This document shows, one piece after another, positions 25,888-37,535 of a stretch of 64,000 bases of DNA; the first letter of the stretch is position 1, and every line of letters starts with the position of its first letter. This DNA is from Tethya wilhelma (taxonomy: Eukaryota > Porifera > Demospongiae > Tethyida > Tethyidae), in the NCBI GenBank assembly GCA_964030475.1, contig CAXIPT010000009.1, forward strand, positions 1,429,330-1,493,329, in the 5' to 3' direction. The position numbers were made by a program, and so were the translations under genes. The notes under the pieces are model-generated. The model worked only from the letters and a program-made list of their open reading frames with translations. It did not search any database and had not been told where the DNA came from.

Positions 25888-27153
25888 CACTAACCATTAA
25901 TAGACAAGTTAGAGAGACCTTGGAACACAGCAATACCAACTCCTAGTCTGTTGTTGCTTGCTTCAGCTTTGAGCAGTTCTTCACGATAGAGCCTGTAACA
26001 ATAGCAGTAGCATTACCATTACATCACCATTACATCACTCACTCGCACTCCTTTTCTTCCATTGCAAATGCACGCACAGTTCGAACATTACTGATTGCTT
26101 CATCTGCTACAGATGTTGCCATAGCAACACGATGTTGAGCTTCTCTTGACCATGCTCGCAGTACTGAACCAATTAGTGTTCCCATGGCAACCATAGACGG
26201 TACAATTAGGAGAATGACTCCTGTCATTTGAGGGGAAATGAAATACAAAGAAGCCAGACAACCAACAATTTGTGTGCAACTTCGCAGCCCCTGACTAATG
26301 ACCAGTTTAAATGAACTCTTCAATTCTTGCACATCAGCAGACAACCTGAAGTATGCACCAATTAATGCACGCACATCACATTAATAATTGTTCACACCAA
26401 ACCTGCTGACTAGCTCTCCAGTTCTGTGGCTGTCAAAGTATGCCATGTCCTGCTCAATGATACTCTTGAACAATGAAGTCCTCAGACGAACAGCAAATCG
26501 TTCTCCCACTACTGCCAGAATACTGATGTAGCAAAATGTGAACACTCCCTATAATAAGATATTATCGTTAATAAATCTACAATACAATAGCTGTTAACAA
26601 TTAATGCAGTACCTGGGTTAGATAGAGCGCTGCCAGTTTAAGAGCATTGGGTGTCAAGAGAGAGACATATTGAGAGAAAGGCAAGTCAGATTGGAGGTTG
26701 GAGACCACTGTCACGAGCCGGCCTAGCTCCAAAGGTATGGCTATGTTCACCAATGCCGATGCCACAGCACTCTGTGTGGATGGACAGATAGAGAGTAGAT
26801 CACATAGCAATCCATGCAGGGCAACTCACAGCTGTAGCCCCCAGCAGAAAGATGAGGTCAGGAGAGATGAACTCCCACAGTCTAGCCCAGTCAAAATGAT
26901 CATCCCATTTCTTCTCTTCTTCCTGCCACAGTCTGCTGGTAGGAGTGCTGTGTTTGGATGGGCGGCTCCTGCAGTGAGCCGAAACACCAGTGCTGGTGAA
27001 ATGGTAGACAGCAATGGCGCCTGGCACAGCTAGTCCTGCTGACAGTCCTGCCTTGCTGGCAGCTAGCACCCCTTTCACAGTTGATCTCAATACACACACC
27101 CTCAGCATGCTAACAATATTTGCTGACTCAGCAAAATATGCGAAAGTTAACAA
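24422..27153 (-). CDS. ABCB8: ABCB8-like mitochondrial half ABC transporter
   Basis: The N-terminus is arginine/lysine-bearing and acid-poor ([20 protein letters not shown], from a second ATG at 27106-27108), fitting mitochondrial import. Next come [17 protein letters not shown] and the membrane domain ([20 protein letters not shown]). The nucleotide-binding domain has Walker A GLSGAGKST (split by an intron), Q-loop [17 protein letters not shown], signature LSGGQKQR, a Walker B/D-loop exon reading DEATSALDA, and H-loop [21 protein letters not shown] and the ending [15 protein letters not shown] match ABCB8 better than ABCB10 or ABCB7. ABCB8 is an inner-membrane exporter linked to iron handling and mitoKATP activity. 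The stop TAA is at 24422-24424. A (CA)n tract lies in an intron at 25828-25884. Confidence 0.92.
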
Positions 27154-27327
27154 ACTAAATTTTAAAATTTACGGAGAAAAACATTGATGAATTAGAGACA
27201 ATGAATACACTCAGTCCCTCATGATTTAAAACTACTAAAAAAAAACCTAAATTATTCTCTGGTTATAGCACTCGATGATCGTCTAAGGAACTCTTGGACT
27301 GTGAATTTGAGGACACCATTATGGCGT

Positions 27328-28319
27328 TCATGTGGTTGTCAGAGTGCCAGCACCTTGGCCAAATCCAACTCCTTTTGGTCCAAATTCTTTCCCATAACAA
27401 CCTACAGGAAGGAGCAAAATGAACGGAATCCTTAAACAGAGACCAATAGCTAGTAACTGGCCAAACAAACCTTTGCAAAAGATCTCTCCCTCCTTGTCGC
27501 AGACAGTGGTAGAATCAAGCTTCTTGTTGCACATGGAGCAAGCAAAGCACGCTTTGTGCCACGACTAATAATATACACGAGGGAATAGGTTAAAATTATC
27601 AAGAGAGAAGCTGTGTTAACTGACTTGGCCAGCTCCAACAATCTTCTCTGCCATGTACACGGCTTTGCCACAGCGTGGACAGCAATCCTTGCTACCAAAC
27701 TTGGGGGCTCCCCCTCCAGATCCAGTAGGTCGGCTGCCACTGGACACGCCGTAGCTGGCATATCCTGTTACTCCGGTAGCAAAGCCACTTGCACCGCCTA
27801 GATAGGGACAATAGGCAGACAAACACAGCACACTTAGTGGAGGTAGGGACCTTCTCTTTCATAGCTGGTGTTGTAGATGGACAAGAGCCAACATTCCAAT
27901 CATTCCAGTCCCAAACCTTACTATGACCATATATAGGCATTTATCCACCAAGCTTGCAAGGCCAGGAAGGACATACCATCTGGTCTGTTGTCTCCAGCCT
28001 CAGATGCCAGCACACCAGCTCCTCCACCATAACCATAGCCCTTCAGACCAAATCCACGAGTGTGACAAGACTTGCAATACAGCTTCCCCTCATGTTCAGC
28101 CATTGTAGTGCTAAAGAGTAGATACAATAATTTATGTTATACTATACACACACAACAAATTCAGACAATTCACACGTACCTGTCCAGCATCTTGTTACAG
28201 TCAGAGCATTTGAAGCACATCTTGTGCCACTTCTGTCCGGCTGCTACCACTTCTTCAGCCATATAGACAGTCTTAGCACAGACTGGGCATTTGGCACCGC
28301 CGCCGTATCGTCCTGACAT
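27328..28319 (-). CDS. CSRP: CSRP/MLP-type protein with two LIM domains
   Basis: Five exons (28180-28319, 27977-28110, about 27629-27798, about 27475-27568 and 27328-27402). The first LIM domain starts at about residue 10 ([30 protein letters not shown]) and is followed by [16 protein letters not shown], the glycine-rich signature after each CSRP LIM. The second has [38 protein letters not shown] and ends [14 protein letters not shown]. The glycine linker is about 40 residues longer and richer in Gly/Ser than in vertebrate CSRP. These proteins link alpha-actinin/zyxin to actin and act in the nucleus during muscle-type differentiation. The ATG at 28317-28319 is set by the short MSGRYGGG lead; the stop TGA is at 27328-27330. 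Confidence 0.93.
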
Positions 28320-28553
28320 TGTTGGAAGGCGATCGTAAAAATCTTTTGAAGACAACAGTGCACGTACACGATCCGATTAACAAGTGAAGTTAGCTAGGTC
28401 CAGGGATCCGGGAACAGGCTAGGTTGAAACTGTGCGGGGTCATCTTTTCGATCCCCTCAAAGAGATGGGCGGGGCTAATCGACATCATGTGAGTGTCTCT
28501 ATTTGGGATTCTGTTGACATGAAAGAATCTACTATTGTTACAGATCGCAAGAA
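28320..28553. promoter_or_regulatory. 234-bp divergent promoter between CSRP-like and RASEF
   Basis: The two start codons face away from each other across 234 bp. An AG acceptor just before the RASEF ATG (TTGTTACAG, 28535-28543) suggests a 5' non-coding RASEF exon or intron lies inside this region. I see no TATA box on either strand. Confidence 0.5.
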
Positions 28554-31237
28554 ATGGAGGACAGTAACCCCCTTCCCGATTGCAGAGAGGTAAAGCTCTG
28601 TGGAGAAACTTATTCATAAATCTAAATACTTGTACAATGTGCTATGATAGGTGTTTGACATAGTAGACAAGGACGGGTCTGGGTATATAACTCGAGATCA
28701 GTTGGCTGAGCTGTGCAGTTCAACCGCTGGGAACTACAGTACAAGTCTCCTAGATTCTGTGATGGCGTCCTTAGATGCTGATAATGATGGGCAAATCTCA
28801 TTTGAAAAGTTCAAGAGTGGTTTTGAAGTCAGTTCTAGTTTTAATGCTGTGTATATATTTCCTCACTCTGTTATGACTTGTTGCTATATCTTATCATGAA
28901 GTCATACAGGCAGGCTGATACAAGCAGCAATGATGTCGTTTGTTCCACTCCACTTCCAATGATTCAAGGAGAAGAGATCTTTGAGTCGGAACCAGTTCTG
29001 GAAGATGATGGATGGGCTGAGACAGCAGAGAAGATTGATCCCCAAGGACTACTGAAAGGGTATGGCAGTGAATGTCGTATTTATTATAAAGTACATTCAA
29101 TGTGTTCACCACAGCACTGGAGTGGATGCCATGTGGAGACAGGTGTCCGCACAAGAGCCTCATCTCTTGGATAAATTTGAGAAGTTCTTGTTTGAGGTTG
29201 TCCTTCAACTGGACCAAAGTCATCAGGAGAAGCACACACTGCAGCAGAGGGTCAGGAGGTATGTACTTGGTGCACTCACAATGATGAGGTCAAAGGTTAT
29301 ACATTTGGTATTCTCTCATCAGGATGCTGGAATCTCACAACCGAGAGGTGCACGAAATGGACGAACTCTTAGAGAAGCACTTGACCCTTGCAGAGGAGAG
29401 CAAGAGGAGCGAGGTGGGTCTGGGTGTGAGGGTTTGCACGATGGCTTCATGTCGTGGGTTCATTTCAGAGCGCTAGGAAGACAGCACGACTCTCGACTCA
29501 TTACAACAGTCTATTGGAAGAAAGAGAAGCAATGATTGAACAGCTGGCCGAGAAGGAAAATGCTCTCAAGAAAACACTCCAGGATAAAACTGAGAATGAG
29601 AGAGAGTTGACTGAAGAGAGGAACTACCTTTTAACGGTATACAACCTCATCATCTATAGTAGTCATATTATAATATTATAGAAAATATTGATTGCAGGCA
29701 AATCAGCATTTAAGACAGCGACTGTCTGTTAGCATGGAGCATCTCTCAACCAAAGATCACCAGGAACAAGAGAGACACCAGGAACATGAGAAACACCACG
29801 AACAACTGCACTTGTCAGATGAACAGGGTGAAGAAACTGCCCAGTCTCTAAATCAACGTCAACAACAACTGAACCTTGCTTCAGTTGAGGATTCTGAAGA
29901 TCATGTCAAATATTACCCTCCAAAGAAGGCATCCTTGTAAGTCAGCCATCTGTGAGTGATTGGGTCGGCTGTCTCTATTCCATATTGCATGTGTTTTAGT
30001 CCTACAGATCAGGGTTGGAGCAATGGTCCATCTGGTGTCTCTCCCCCCAGACTACCAACCTCTCCCCCCGGACTACCTACCTCTCCTCCTAGAGAATCTA
30101 AATCTCCTCCCAGACAGACAGCCGGGCTTCCAACTTCTCCCCCTGGACTTTCATCTTCTCCCCCCGGACTGCCGACCTTTCCCCCCAGGCTCCCGACCTC
30201 TCCCCCCGGACTGCCGACCTCTACATCAACTGATGAAAGCAGGACTCTCCGGAGAGAGGATCACATATTGTCCCGAGATGCGTCAATCACTGTGTCCACC
30301 TGGGTCCCCCCATCAATCTCTGATGCTGCTCGCCCCACTAGCACTACTGCTCTTAACAGAGTGTTTAAAGTTGTGTTCCTAGGTATGGACTGGGCATTTA
30401 AGTATATTAGGTGTTGTAGTTCATTTTCCTCTGTTGCTGTGCATGTAGGCAATTCTGGAGTTGGCAAGAGTTCCCTGATATTTCGTTTGTGTGAAGGCCA
30501 GTTCACCACAGACAGCGTAGCAACAGTTGGGCTTGACTTTTACACCAAACTACTAACAATAGGAGATGAGCAGCTCGTGTTTCAGCTCTGGGATACCGCC
30601 GGACAAGAGAGGTAGGGTGTGTGTGGGTGTGTGGGTGTGTACGCACACTACATTGAAAGAAACTGCTAATGCACGCTACTATCATGGTGAGTGGTGTTCA
30701 CTTTATTCCACAGATTTCACAATGCCCTCACACCAGTCTACTTCAGAAGAGCAGACGCCTTTGTGGTTGTCTATGATGTAACTGATAAGAAGAGCTTCAA
30801 ATCTACCAAATCGTGGATCAGCATCATTACAGTGAGTTAACAGCTATCAGTGCATGCATGTATGATGCCATTGCGATGTCATTGTGATGTCATTGTAGGC
30901 GGCATTGAGACAGCACCCTCCAGTACTGATGATTGTTGGCAACAAATGTGACCAGTCAACAAAAGAAAGACAGGTTTCAGCAGAGGAGGGCAGAGCTCTA
31001 GCTCTGGTAAGATGTCTGGCTAGCTGTGGCTCGTTCTTGTATTGTCATATTGTGCACTAATTGCAGGAGCAACAGGCCCTCTTCTCTGAAATGAGTGCCT
31101 TGTCTGGGGACAATGTTCTTCAAGGCCACACCACCCTGGGTCAGCTGTTGCTGGCCAGAGAGAATGCTGACTTACAAGCTTTCAAAGTACATTCATTAAA
31201 ACTGGCAGGAGCTCCCGCGAAAAAGTGTAGATGTTGA
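28554..31237 (+). CDS. RASEF: RASEF (Rab45)-like large Rab GTPase with EF hands and coiled coil
   Basis: The start is ATG 28554. EF-hand loops occur at DKDGSGYITRDQL and DADNDGQISFEKF. After these come an acidic linker, a long coiled coil (FLFEVVLQLDQSHQEKHTL, LLEEREAMIEQLAEKENAL, HLRQRLSVSMEHL) and a proline-rich segment with repeated LPTSPPG near 30050-30220. The Rab domain has G1 GNSGVGKSS, G2 VATVGLDF, G3 WDTAGQER, G4 GNKCD and a G5-like EMSAL. The ending KKCRC at TGA 31235-31237 is a CxC double-geranylgeranylation motif, so it should sit on membranes. RASEF is a calcium-linked, perinuclear/endosomal Rab. The domain order distinguishes it from ordinary Rabs. Its stop lies 128 bp before the VPS18 start. 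Confidence 0.92.
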
Positions 31238-31365
31238 TTTTTTTTTTACATGATTTTTTGTTTGCACTGTTTGTGGTTATTGTTTTTATTGCCATTACGT
31301 AATGTCTCGACGACCACGCCCACTAATTCTGTCGCTGCACCTTGTACTCTGCTGCTGGCTGAAAG

Positions 31366-33158
31366 ATGGTGGATCTTCTTGACCGTTTCGAGCGCGAGGA
31401 GAGCAATCGAGAGACGAGTGGCGGAGGCAGGACACGCCAGCCATTTCCAGCTAGTAATCCCTTTGAGACTGGAGATGAACCAGTGCTCGCACAAACTGTA
31501 AGTGGTTTTAAAGATGTGGTCATCTTGTAATAGGGTGACACACGGTATAACATAAATACACTTGTTGCATGCAGCGGCTGGCCCTCCCTGTGCGGCAGTA
31601 CAAACCGCCAGAGTACCCAATATTCAAGAGACAGGAGGCCAAGTTCATTATTCCAAGTGGTATTACTCACATGGTGGTGAGCAATGGCTGGGTGACTGTG
31701 GTCATGGTGGGCAACATCATCTATCGGTTCAACACCAGTGACCCCCGCGCTGTGGAGCGTAAGTCCCCCCAATAGGGTAGTGTGCTCTCTATGAGAGAGA
31801 GTGTGTCTGTTGCTGCAGACCATGAGATCAAGAGAGAGGACGACCGCATCCACAAGGTGTTCCAGGACCCCAGTGGCCACCACGTCCTGGTCTGCATGGA
31901 GTCAAAGGAGTGCCATTACATTCGACGGACCACAAAGAAGACCCAACCAAGACTCTTACCAAAGGTCAGAGGTCAACTGATAGAGTCTGTTGCGTGGAAT
32001 AAGGCTGACCAATCAGAATCTGGCACTGGTCCTATTCTACTGGGGACAAGTTCAGGAGGAATTTACGAAACGGACATCTTGTTTGAGGAAAGTTTACTGA
32101 AACAAAGGAAGGGATATTTCCACGAGGTGAGCTAATTGTTGTGTGAAAATATTTATCATCATTTTAGCTCTCTGTTGTGTCTAGCTGTACCAACTGATGT
32201 ACGACCTCTCTGACCCCTCTGAGCCCATCACTGGCCTTCTCCTGGAACCCTTTCCGAGGGGTGTGCCTCAAGCTGAGAACAAGTACTATATCCTGGCCAC
32301 CACTCCCAAGAGGTAGTAACCCCTGAGGACTGTTAACAGTCACTGTAATCTCTCATAAATACACTTGTTGCATGCAGCGGCTGGCCCTCCCTGTGCGGCA
32401 GTACAAACCGCCAGAGTACCCAATATTCAAGAGACAGGAGGCCAAGTTCATTATTCCAAGTGGTATTACTCACATGGTGGTGAGCAATGGCTGGGTGACT
32501 GTGGTCATGGTGGGCAACATCATCTATCGGTTCAACACCGGTGACCCCCGCGCTGTGGAACGTAAGTCCCCCCCCCCCAATACAGTAGTGTGCTCTCTAT
32601 GAGAGAGTGTGTGTGTCTGTTGCTGCAGACCATGAGATCAAGAGAGAGGACGACCGCATCCACAAGGTGTTCCAGGACCCCAGTGGCCACCACGTCCTGG
32701 TCTGCATGGAGTCTAAGGAGTGCCATTACATTCGACGGACCACAAAGAAGACCCAACCAAGACTCTTGCCAAAGGTCAGAGGTCAACTGATAGAGTCCGT
32801 TGCGTGGAATAAGGCTGACCAATCAGACACTGGCACTGGTCCTATTCTACTGGGGACAAGCTCAGGAGGAATTTATGAAACAGACATCTTGTTCGAGGAA
32901 AGTTTACTGAAGCAAAGGAAGGGTTATTTCCACGAGGTGAGCTGGTTATTGTGTGGAAATATTTATCATCATTTTAGCTCTATGTTGTGTCTAGCTGTAC
33001 CAACTGATGTACGACCTCTCTGACCCCAGTGAGCCCATCACTGGCCTTCTCCTGGAACCCTTTCCGAAGGGCGTGCCTCAAGCTGAGAACAAGTACTACA
33101 TCCTGGCCACCACTCCCAAGAGGTAATAATCCCTGAGGACCGTTTACAGTCACTGTCA

Positions 33159-33200
<42 letters not shown>

Positions 33201-34446
33201 TGTGTTGCAGGATATACCAGTTCATTGGAGTGAGCAATAGAAATGAAGTACCTCAGTTTGCTGATATTTTCACTCCTTACAAAACTATTAAAGGTAATTA
33301 GCACATACACAGTACGTAAGATATCTGTTCATCTTAATTCTGGTGTACCTTCAGTTCAGTTCCTTGAGATCCCTGGCAACCTCAAGGACAGTCAGCTCCA
33401 CGTGTGGCCCTCTCAGTACAAAGCTGTCCCCAAAGCCTTTGCCTGGCTAACTGGTGCTGGCATCTACTATGGCAAGCTAGGTTTTGGGGACCACGTGGCT
33501 GGGGAATCCCTCTTCCTAGAGAAGACGCTCATCCCCTACAGCTCGGAGCAGCACTCGGAGTTCACGCCCCCAGTTGGGATGGCTCTAACCCAGTTCCACT
33601 GCATACTGCTCTACAGAGACAGGTAAGAATGAGCTAGATCAGTGGGTGTGGCTAACTACCTGTGATCATGTGACTCAGAGTGGAAGCCATATGTGTGCTG
33701 AACCAAAAGAGAGTTTTTGAGGATCTCTTCAATGTTCGGGTGAGCACATAATTTTATAGAACTACTGTTATGTATGTTGACTGCAATAGCTGTATCCTAA
33801 TGTGACCTTGCTATGGGGTTTCACACACACATACCCACAGAGGGATGGGCCTTTACATGGTATGTGCATGGACCCTGTCAAAGGCAGTGTCTTCACCTAC
33901 CAGAAGTTCAAGACATGGCTCTATACACCTCATATGGAAACAAGGTATGTGCATGTGTCTAGTTAATGCCCACCAGCCAAGAACCTTCATCACTATCTTA
34001 GCCTAGCTAGCTAGTTAGTGTGACTATGGAAATGCCTTTGTGTGCATCAGGTAGCTAACTTGACTCAGTAGCTCAGAAGAGCAGCTACCGTATAGCGGGA
34101 AAGTTAAACCGCAAAACTGTTTGACTAAAGACATCCATGAAAGTTTGACACCGCGAAACGTTCCTGCTATACAGTGTATAAGATAATTGTTGCACTCCAA
34201 TGTGATGCTAGCATAGAGGCAAAAAGGGAACTACATGGCTTGTACCATGTTTTACAACAACTAGTTAACTATGCTCTGTGGTGGTTATGGTAACCTGATT
34301 TCCCTGGTGTGCAATTCAGGAATGTGTGGAAGATCTTCCTTGAGCAAGGAGAGTATGAGAAGGCCAAGCAGTACAGTGATGGCAACCAGGAGCACATCGA
34401 CACCATAGTCATCAGACAGGCTGAGCACTACTTTAAGGAAGGAAGG

Positions 34447-34491
<45 letters not shown>

Positions 34492-35626
34492 GGGTGTGTG
34501 TGTGAAGGGGTACTATCTTTCAATTCACCTTGTTCAGGTATCAAGATGCAGCTCTGGCTTTCTCCCAGAGCCAACTCTCCTTTGAAGAGATCACTCTCAA
34601 GTTCATTGCAGTGAATAGGAAAGATGCTCTAAAGACGTTTCTTCTCCGCAAGTTGTCCTCCCTGGCTGACAAGGTGGGTTGTGTCACTGTGACTGGTGGG
34701 TTGGTTCATGGTGGGCCTGTCATCCACCTGTAGGACAGCACCCAGCAGACCATGCTCACCACGTGGCTGGTGGAACTTTACCTCAACGACCTCGGGGTGC
34801 TGAAGGACGAGGGAGACAAAGAGGGACACAAGCACTTACAGAAGGAGTTCCACAAGTTCCTTCAGCAGCAGCAGCTTGCAGTAGGTCGCACACTGCATCT
34901 ATTGCACCACCATTATATACTGTGTGTATTCTTCTCAGGAGTGCCTTGAAGCTAACAGGAAGACTGTCTATGACCTCATCTCCAGCCATGGAGCTGTTGA
35001 AGACATGGTGTTCTTTGCCACACTCATGAAAGGTAGGTAATCCAACCATGCTAATGAAGGGGTCTGACCCATAAATTATTTTTTAATTGGTTTCAGACTT
35101 TGAGAAAGTCATCTCCCATCACATCCAGCACTACCAGTACAAGGAGGCCCTTGGGGTGCTCAGGTCAAACGCTGACAGGGTCTTACAAGCACCAGAGAAC
35201 GAACAGATCAGCAAATTCAAGCGATTTTCTGTTCTCTTCTACAAGTTCAGTCCCACCCTGATGAGGCACTGCCCTCACGAGACAGTGGAGGCGTGGGTCG
35301 CCATGGGAAAGTACCTCAGTCCAAAGAAACTCATTCCCGCTCTCATCCAATGCAACATACCAGCCGACCAACAGCAGGTCAGTGAGTCAGTGTGTCCTGT
35401 CCTGCTAGTCCTTATGTCCTGGTCCTGGTATCGCAGGTGAAAGCAGCAATAGTGTATCTTGAGTTTTGTGTGGAGAAACTGAAAAACAATGATCGACCAA
35501 TCCATAACTTTCTGGTCTCATTTTATGCCAAAAGCTCTGAGCATCACAAGTTGTTGTCTTACTTGAAGAGGCAGGCCAAGGTAACACCGCACAGCATGCA
35601 GCTGTACTGTACTACCATGTATTTTA

Positions 35627-35662
<36 letters not shown>

Positions 35663-37261
35663 CAGAATGTTAGTGTCTGCTACGATCCTCAATATGCCCT
35701 GAGGCTGTGTTCAGAGCATCACCTAGAAGAAGCATGTGTTCACATCTATGCTGCCATGGGTCTTTATGAGGAGTCAGTGGACCTGGCACTGAAGGTAATG
35801 GCCACCTCAGCTAGTTTGGTTCACCTCCATTTGGTGTGTGTGTGTGTGTAGGTGGATGTGGATCTGGCTAGGACAATAGCCAACAGTCCTCTTAGAAATA
35901 AAGATGTCCAGAAGAAGCTGTGGCTGAAGATAGCGCAGCATGTCATCAAGAAAGATGAAGACATTGAAAAGTAAATGTGGCTCAAATCCAATGCATTCAT
36001 TCACCACCTGTCTGTTCTTGCAGAGCTATGCAATTCCTGCAAGAGTGCAGTCTTCTCAAAATTGAGGATGTTTTGCCTTTTTTTCCCGATTTTGTAACCA
36101 TTGACCACTTCAAGGTATCCATGTGTGCACCATAGCTGTTGGCCCAATATTATGATTAGGCCTTTGCAAATAATTTTTATGCTAGCATAATTTCGAGCAA
36201 AATAGGTAAGCGTTAGAATCAGAGAATTATGCTGGCATAATAGGTGAATTCCTGGCATAATTTGAGCAAAAACTTTAATATGAATTATAGAGTTGAACAC
36301 TTTCGTACAAACTGTATATCTACTAAGTGTTAAGGTTTAATATATCTGCTTTTACTCTAGATAAATCACCTTATAATTATTATTGCTTAACAATGACATC
36401 TTATCCTAACGGCAGTTGTGTCAAATTGTTATCAAAATAGATCTGGATATCTTGGTAGATGTTGTGTAGTTTGTATGAATGCATGACAAATTATGGATTT
36501 TAACAGGAAATGTTGAGCATAATAGGTGAAAAAATTAAGCATAATTTGCAAAGGCCTAATTATGATGTCATGGTGGGTACTCTGTAGGATGCCATATGCA
36601 CCTCCCTGTCCGAGTACAACGCTCACATTGATGACCTCAAGGCAGAGATGCAGGGAGCCACAGATTCAGCTAAGAACATTCGCTCTGACATTCAAGACAT
36701 CAGAAACAAGTACGTACACATAGCTCTCCCTGTACTGTCTCTATCATTGCATGCATGCTGCTCCATTGCTGCAGGTGTGTCACCATCAAGGCGGACACAC
36801 GCTGCCAGATCTGCGAGGCCAGGCTCCTCACTCAGGCCTTCTACATGTTTCCATGTCAACACGCCTTTCACAGAGACTGCTTAATACATGAGGTATATTT
36901 TGACCATGCATTATGTAATGATGATGTAATTTATATTATATTACATTAATTAGGTGATGCCCCACCTCCCAGAACGTGAGCGTCGTCTCCTTCACGACCT
37001 CTTGCTGGGAGAGGCCTCTGCTCCTCGGGACCTGGAGGGGGGCCATTATACCAGTGAAGACCTCATCAAGGTACATCTCCAGTCAATATTATCATGTGAG
37101 GCTATAGCTAGCTGTGTGTGTGTGTGTGCCCCATACAGTCCCAGGTGGACTCCTTGGTGGGAGGGGAGTGTCTCTATTGCGGGGACAGGATGGTGCAGTC
37201 CATAGGACAGCCGTTCATTGACCCCGCCCACCTCAGAGATGCACTGGACAGCTGGAAGTGA
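31366..37261 (+). CDS. VPS18: VPS18, HOPS/CORVET core subunit with RING-H2; first propeller exons duplicated
   Basis: VPS18 is a shared core subunit of the HOPS and CORVET tethers for late and early endosome fusion. The ATG at 31366 opens MVDLLDRFEREESN. The beta-propeller exons follow (ITHMVVSNGWVTVVMVGNII, YYILATTPKR, IYQFIGVSN, VWPSQYKAVPKAFAWLTG), then alpha-solenoid exons (WKIFLEQGEYEKAKQYS, QDAALAFSQSQLSFEEITLK, HHIQHYQYKEALGVL, AIVYLEFCVEKLKNND). A C-terminal coiled stretch leads to RING-H2: CQICEARLL, FPCQHAFHRDCL and CLYCGDRMVQSIGQPFI. Stop TGA 37259-37261. Exons encoding RLALPVRQYK through TTPKR occur twice (31575-32315 and 32379-33122). Using both in series shifts the frame. Introns carry two small transposons, at 34086-34178 and 36157-36558. 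Confidence 0.94.
31536..32347 (+). repeat. VPS18 three-exon block, copy 1
   Basis: It starts in the intron at ATAAATACACTTGTTGCATG and ends near TCACTGTAATCTCTC. It holds the exons beginning RLALPVRQY, DHEIKREDDR and LYQLMYDLSD. Coding differences from copy 2 are few: NTSDPR versus NTGDPR, SESGTG versus SDTGTG, PRGVPQ versus PKGVPQ. This level of difference fits two alleles. Confidence 0.88.
32348..33135 (+). repeat. VPS18 three-exon block, copy 2
   Basis: This is a second near-identical block of the same three exons. It is followed by (TC)n(TG)n at 33163-33207 and the exon beginning IYQFIGVSN, which continues its frame. Exon 1 (ending GCA CAA ACT, phase 0) joins either copy, but copy 1 ends in phase 2 (AAG AG) and cannot join the start of copy 2 (CGG CTG) without a frameshift. 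Confidence 0.88.
34086..34178. mobile_element. Short MITE with TATAGCRGG-type inverted ends in a VPS18 intron
   Basis: The left end reads TACCGTATAGCGGGAAAG and the right end, inverted, reads TACACTGTATAGCAGGAACG. The ~93-bp length and imperfect inverted ends fit a miniature inverted-repeat element, flanked by TA. Similar ends occur at 41857-42045 and, more weakly, at 44700-44884. Confidence 0.6.
36157..36558. mobile_element. hAT-type MITE (402 bp) with 8-bp target-site duplication in a VPS18 intron
   Basis: The element begins TAGGCCTTTGCAAATAAT and ends in the inverted ATTTGCAAAGGCCTA. The 8-bp sequence ATTATGAT flanks it on both sides (36149-36156 and 36559-36566). An 8-bp duplication and short ends starting TAGG are typical of the hAT superfamily. 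Inside, GCATAATAGGTGAA-like sequence recurs near both ends in inverted form. It has no ORF, so it depends on a transposase elsewhere. Confidence 0.85.
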
Positions 37262-37535
37262 TCACAGCACATGGAATGACATAAGCAGGTATAATACAGT
37301 GGGAGAGTTGACTTTGTAGAACTGAACTAGAACATAAGTTGTGTTTTACAGCCAGCTAGTTTGTGATACTGACAATAATTATTAGTATAATTATTAATTA
37401 TTGGTGATGCACTTAATTTGTTTTTATATTTGATTTAAAAATAAATTACGAAAATAATTGCACAGTTAGTAATACAGAAGTTTGTACAGACAGTTTATAA
37501 CTATAATTATTATGATCAATGGGTAGAAGTTGCTA

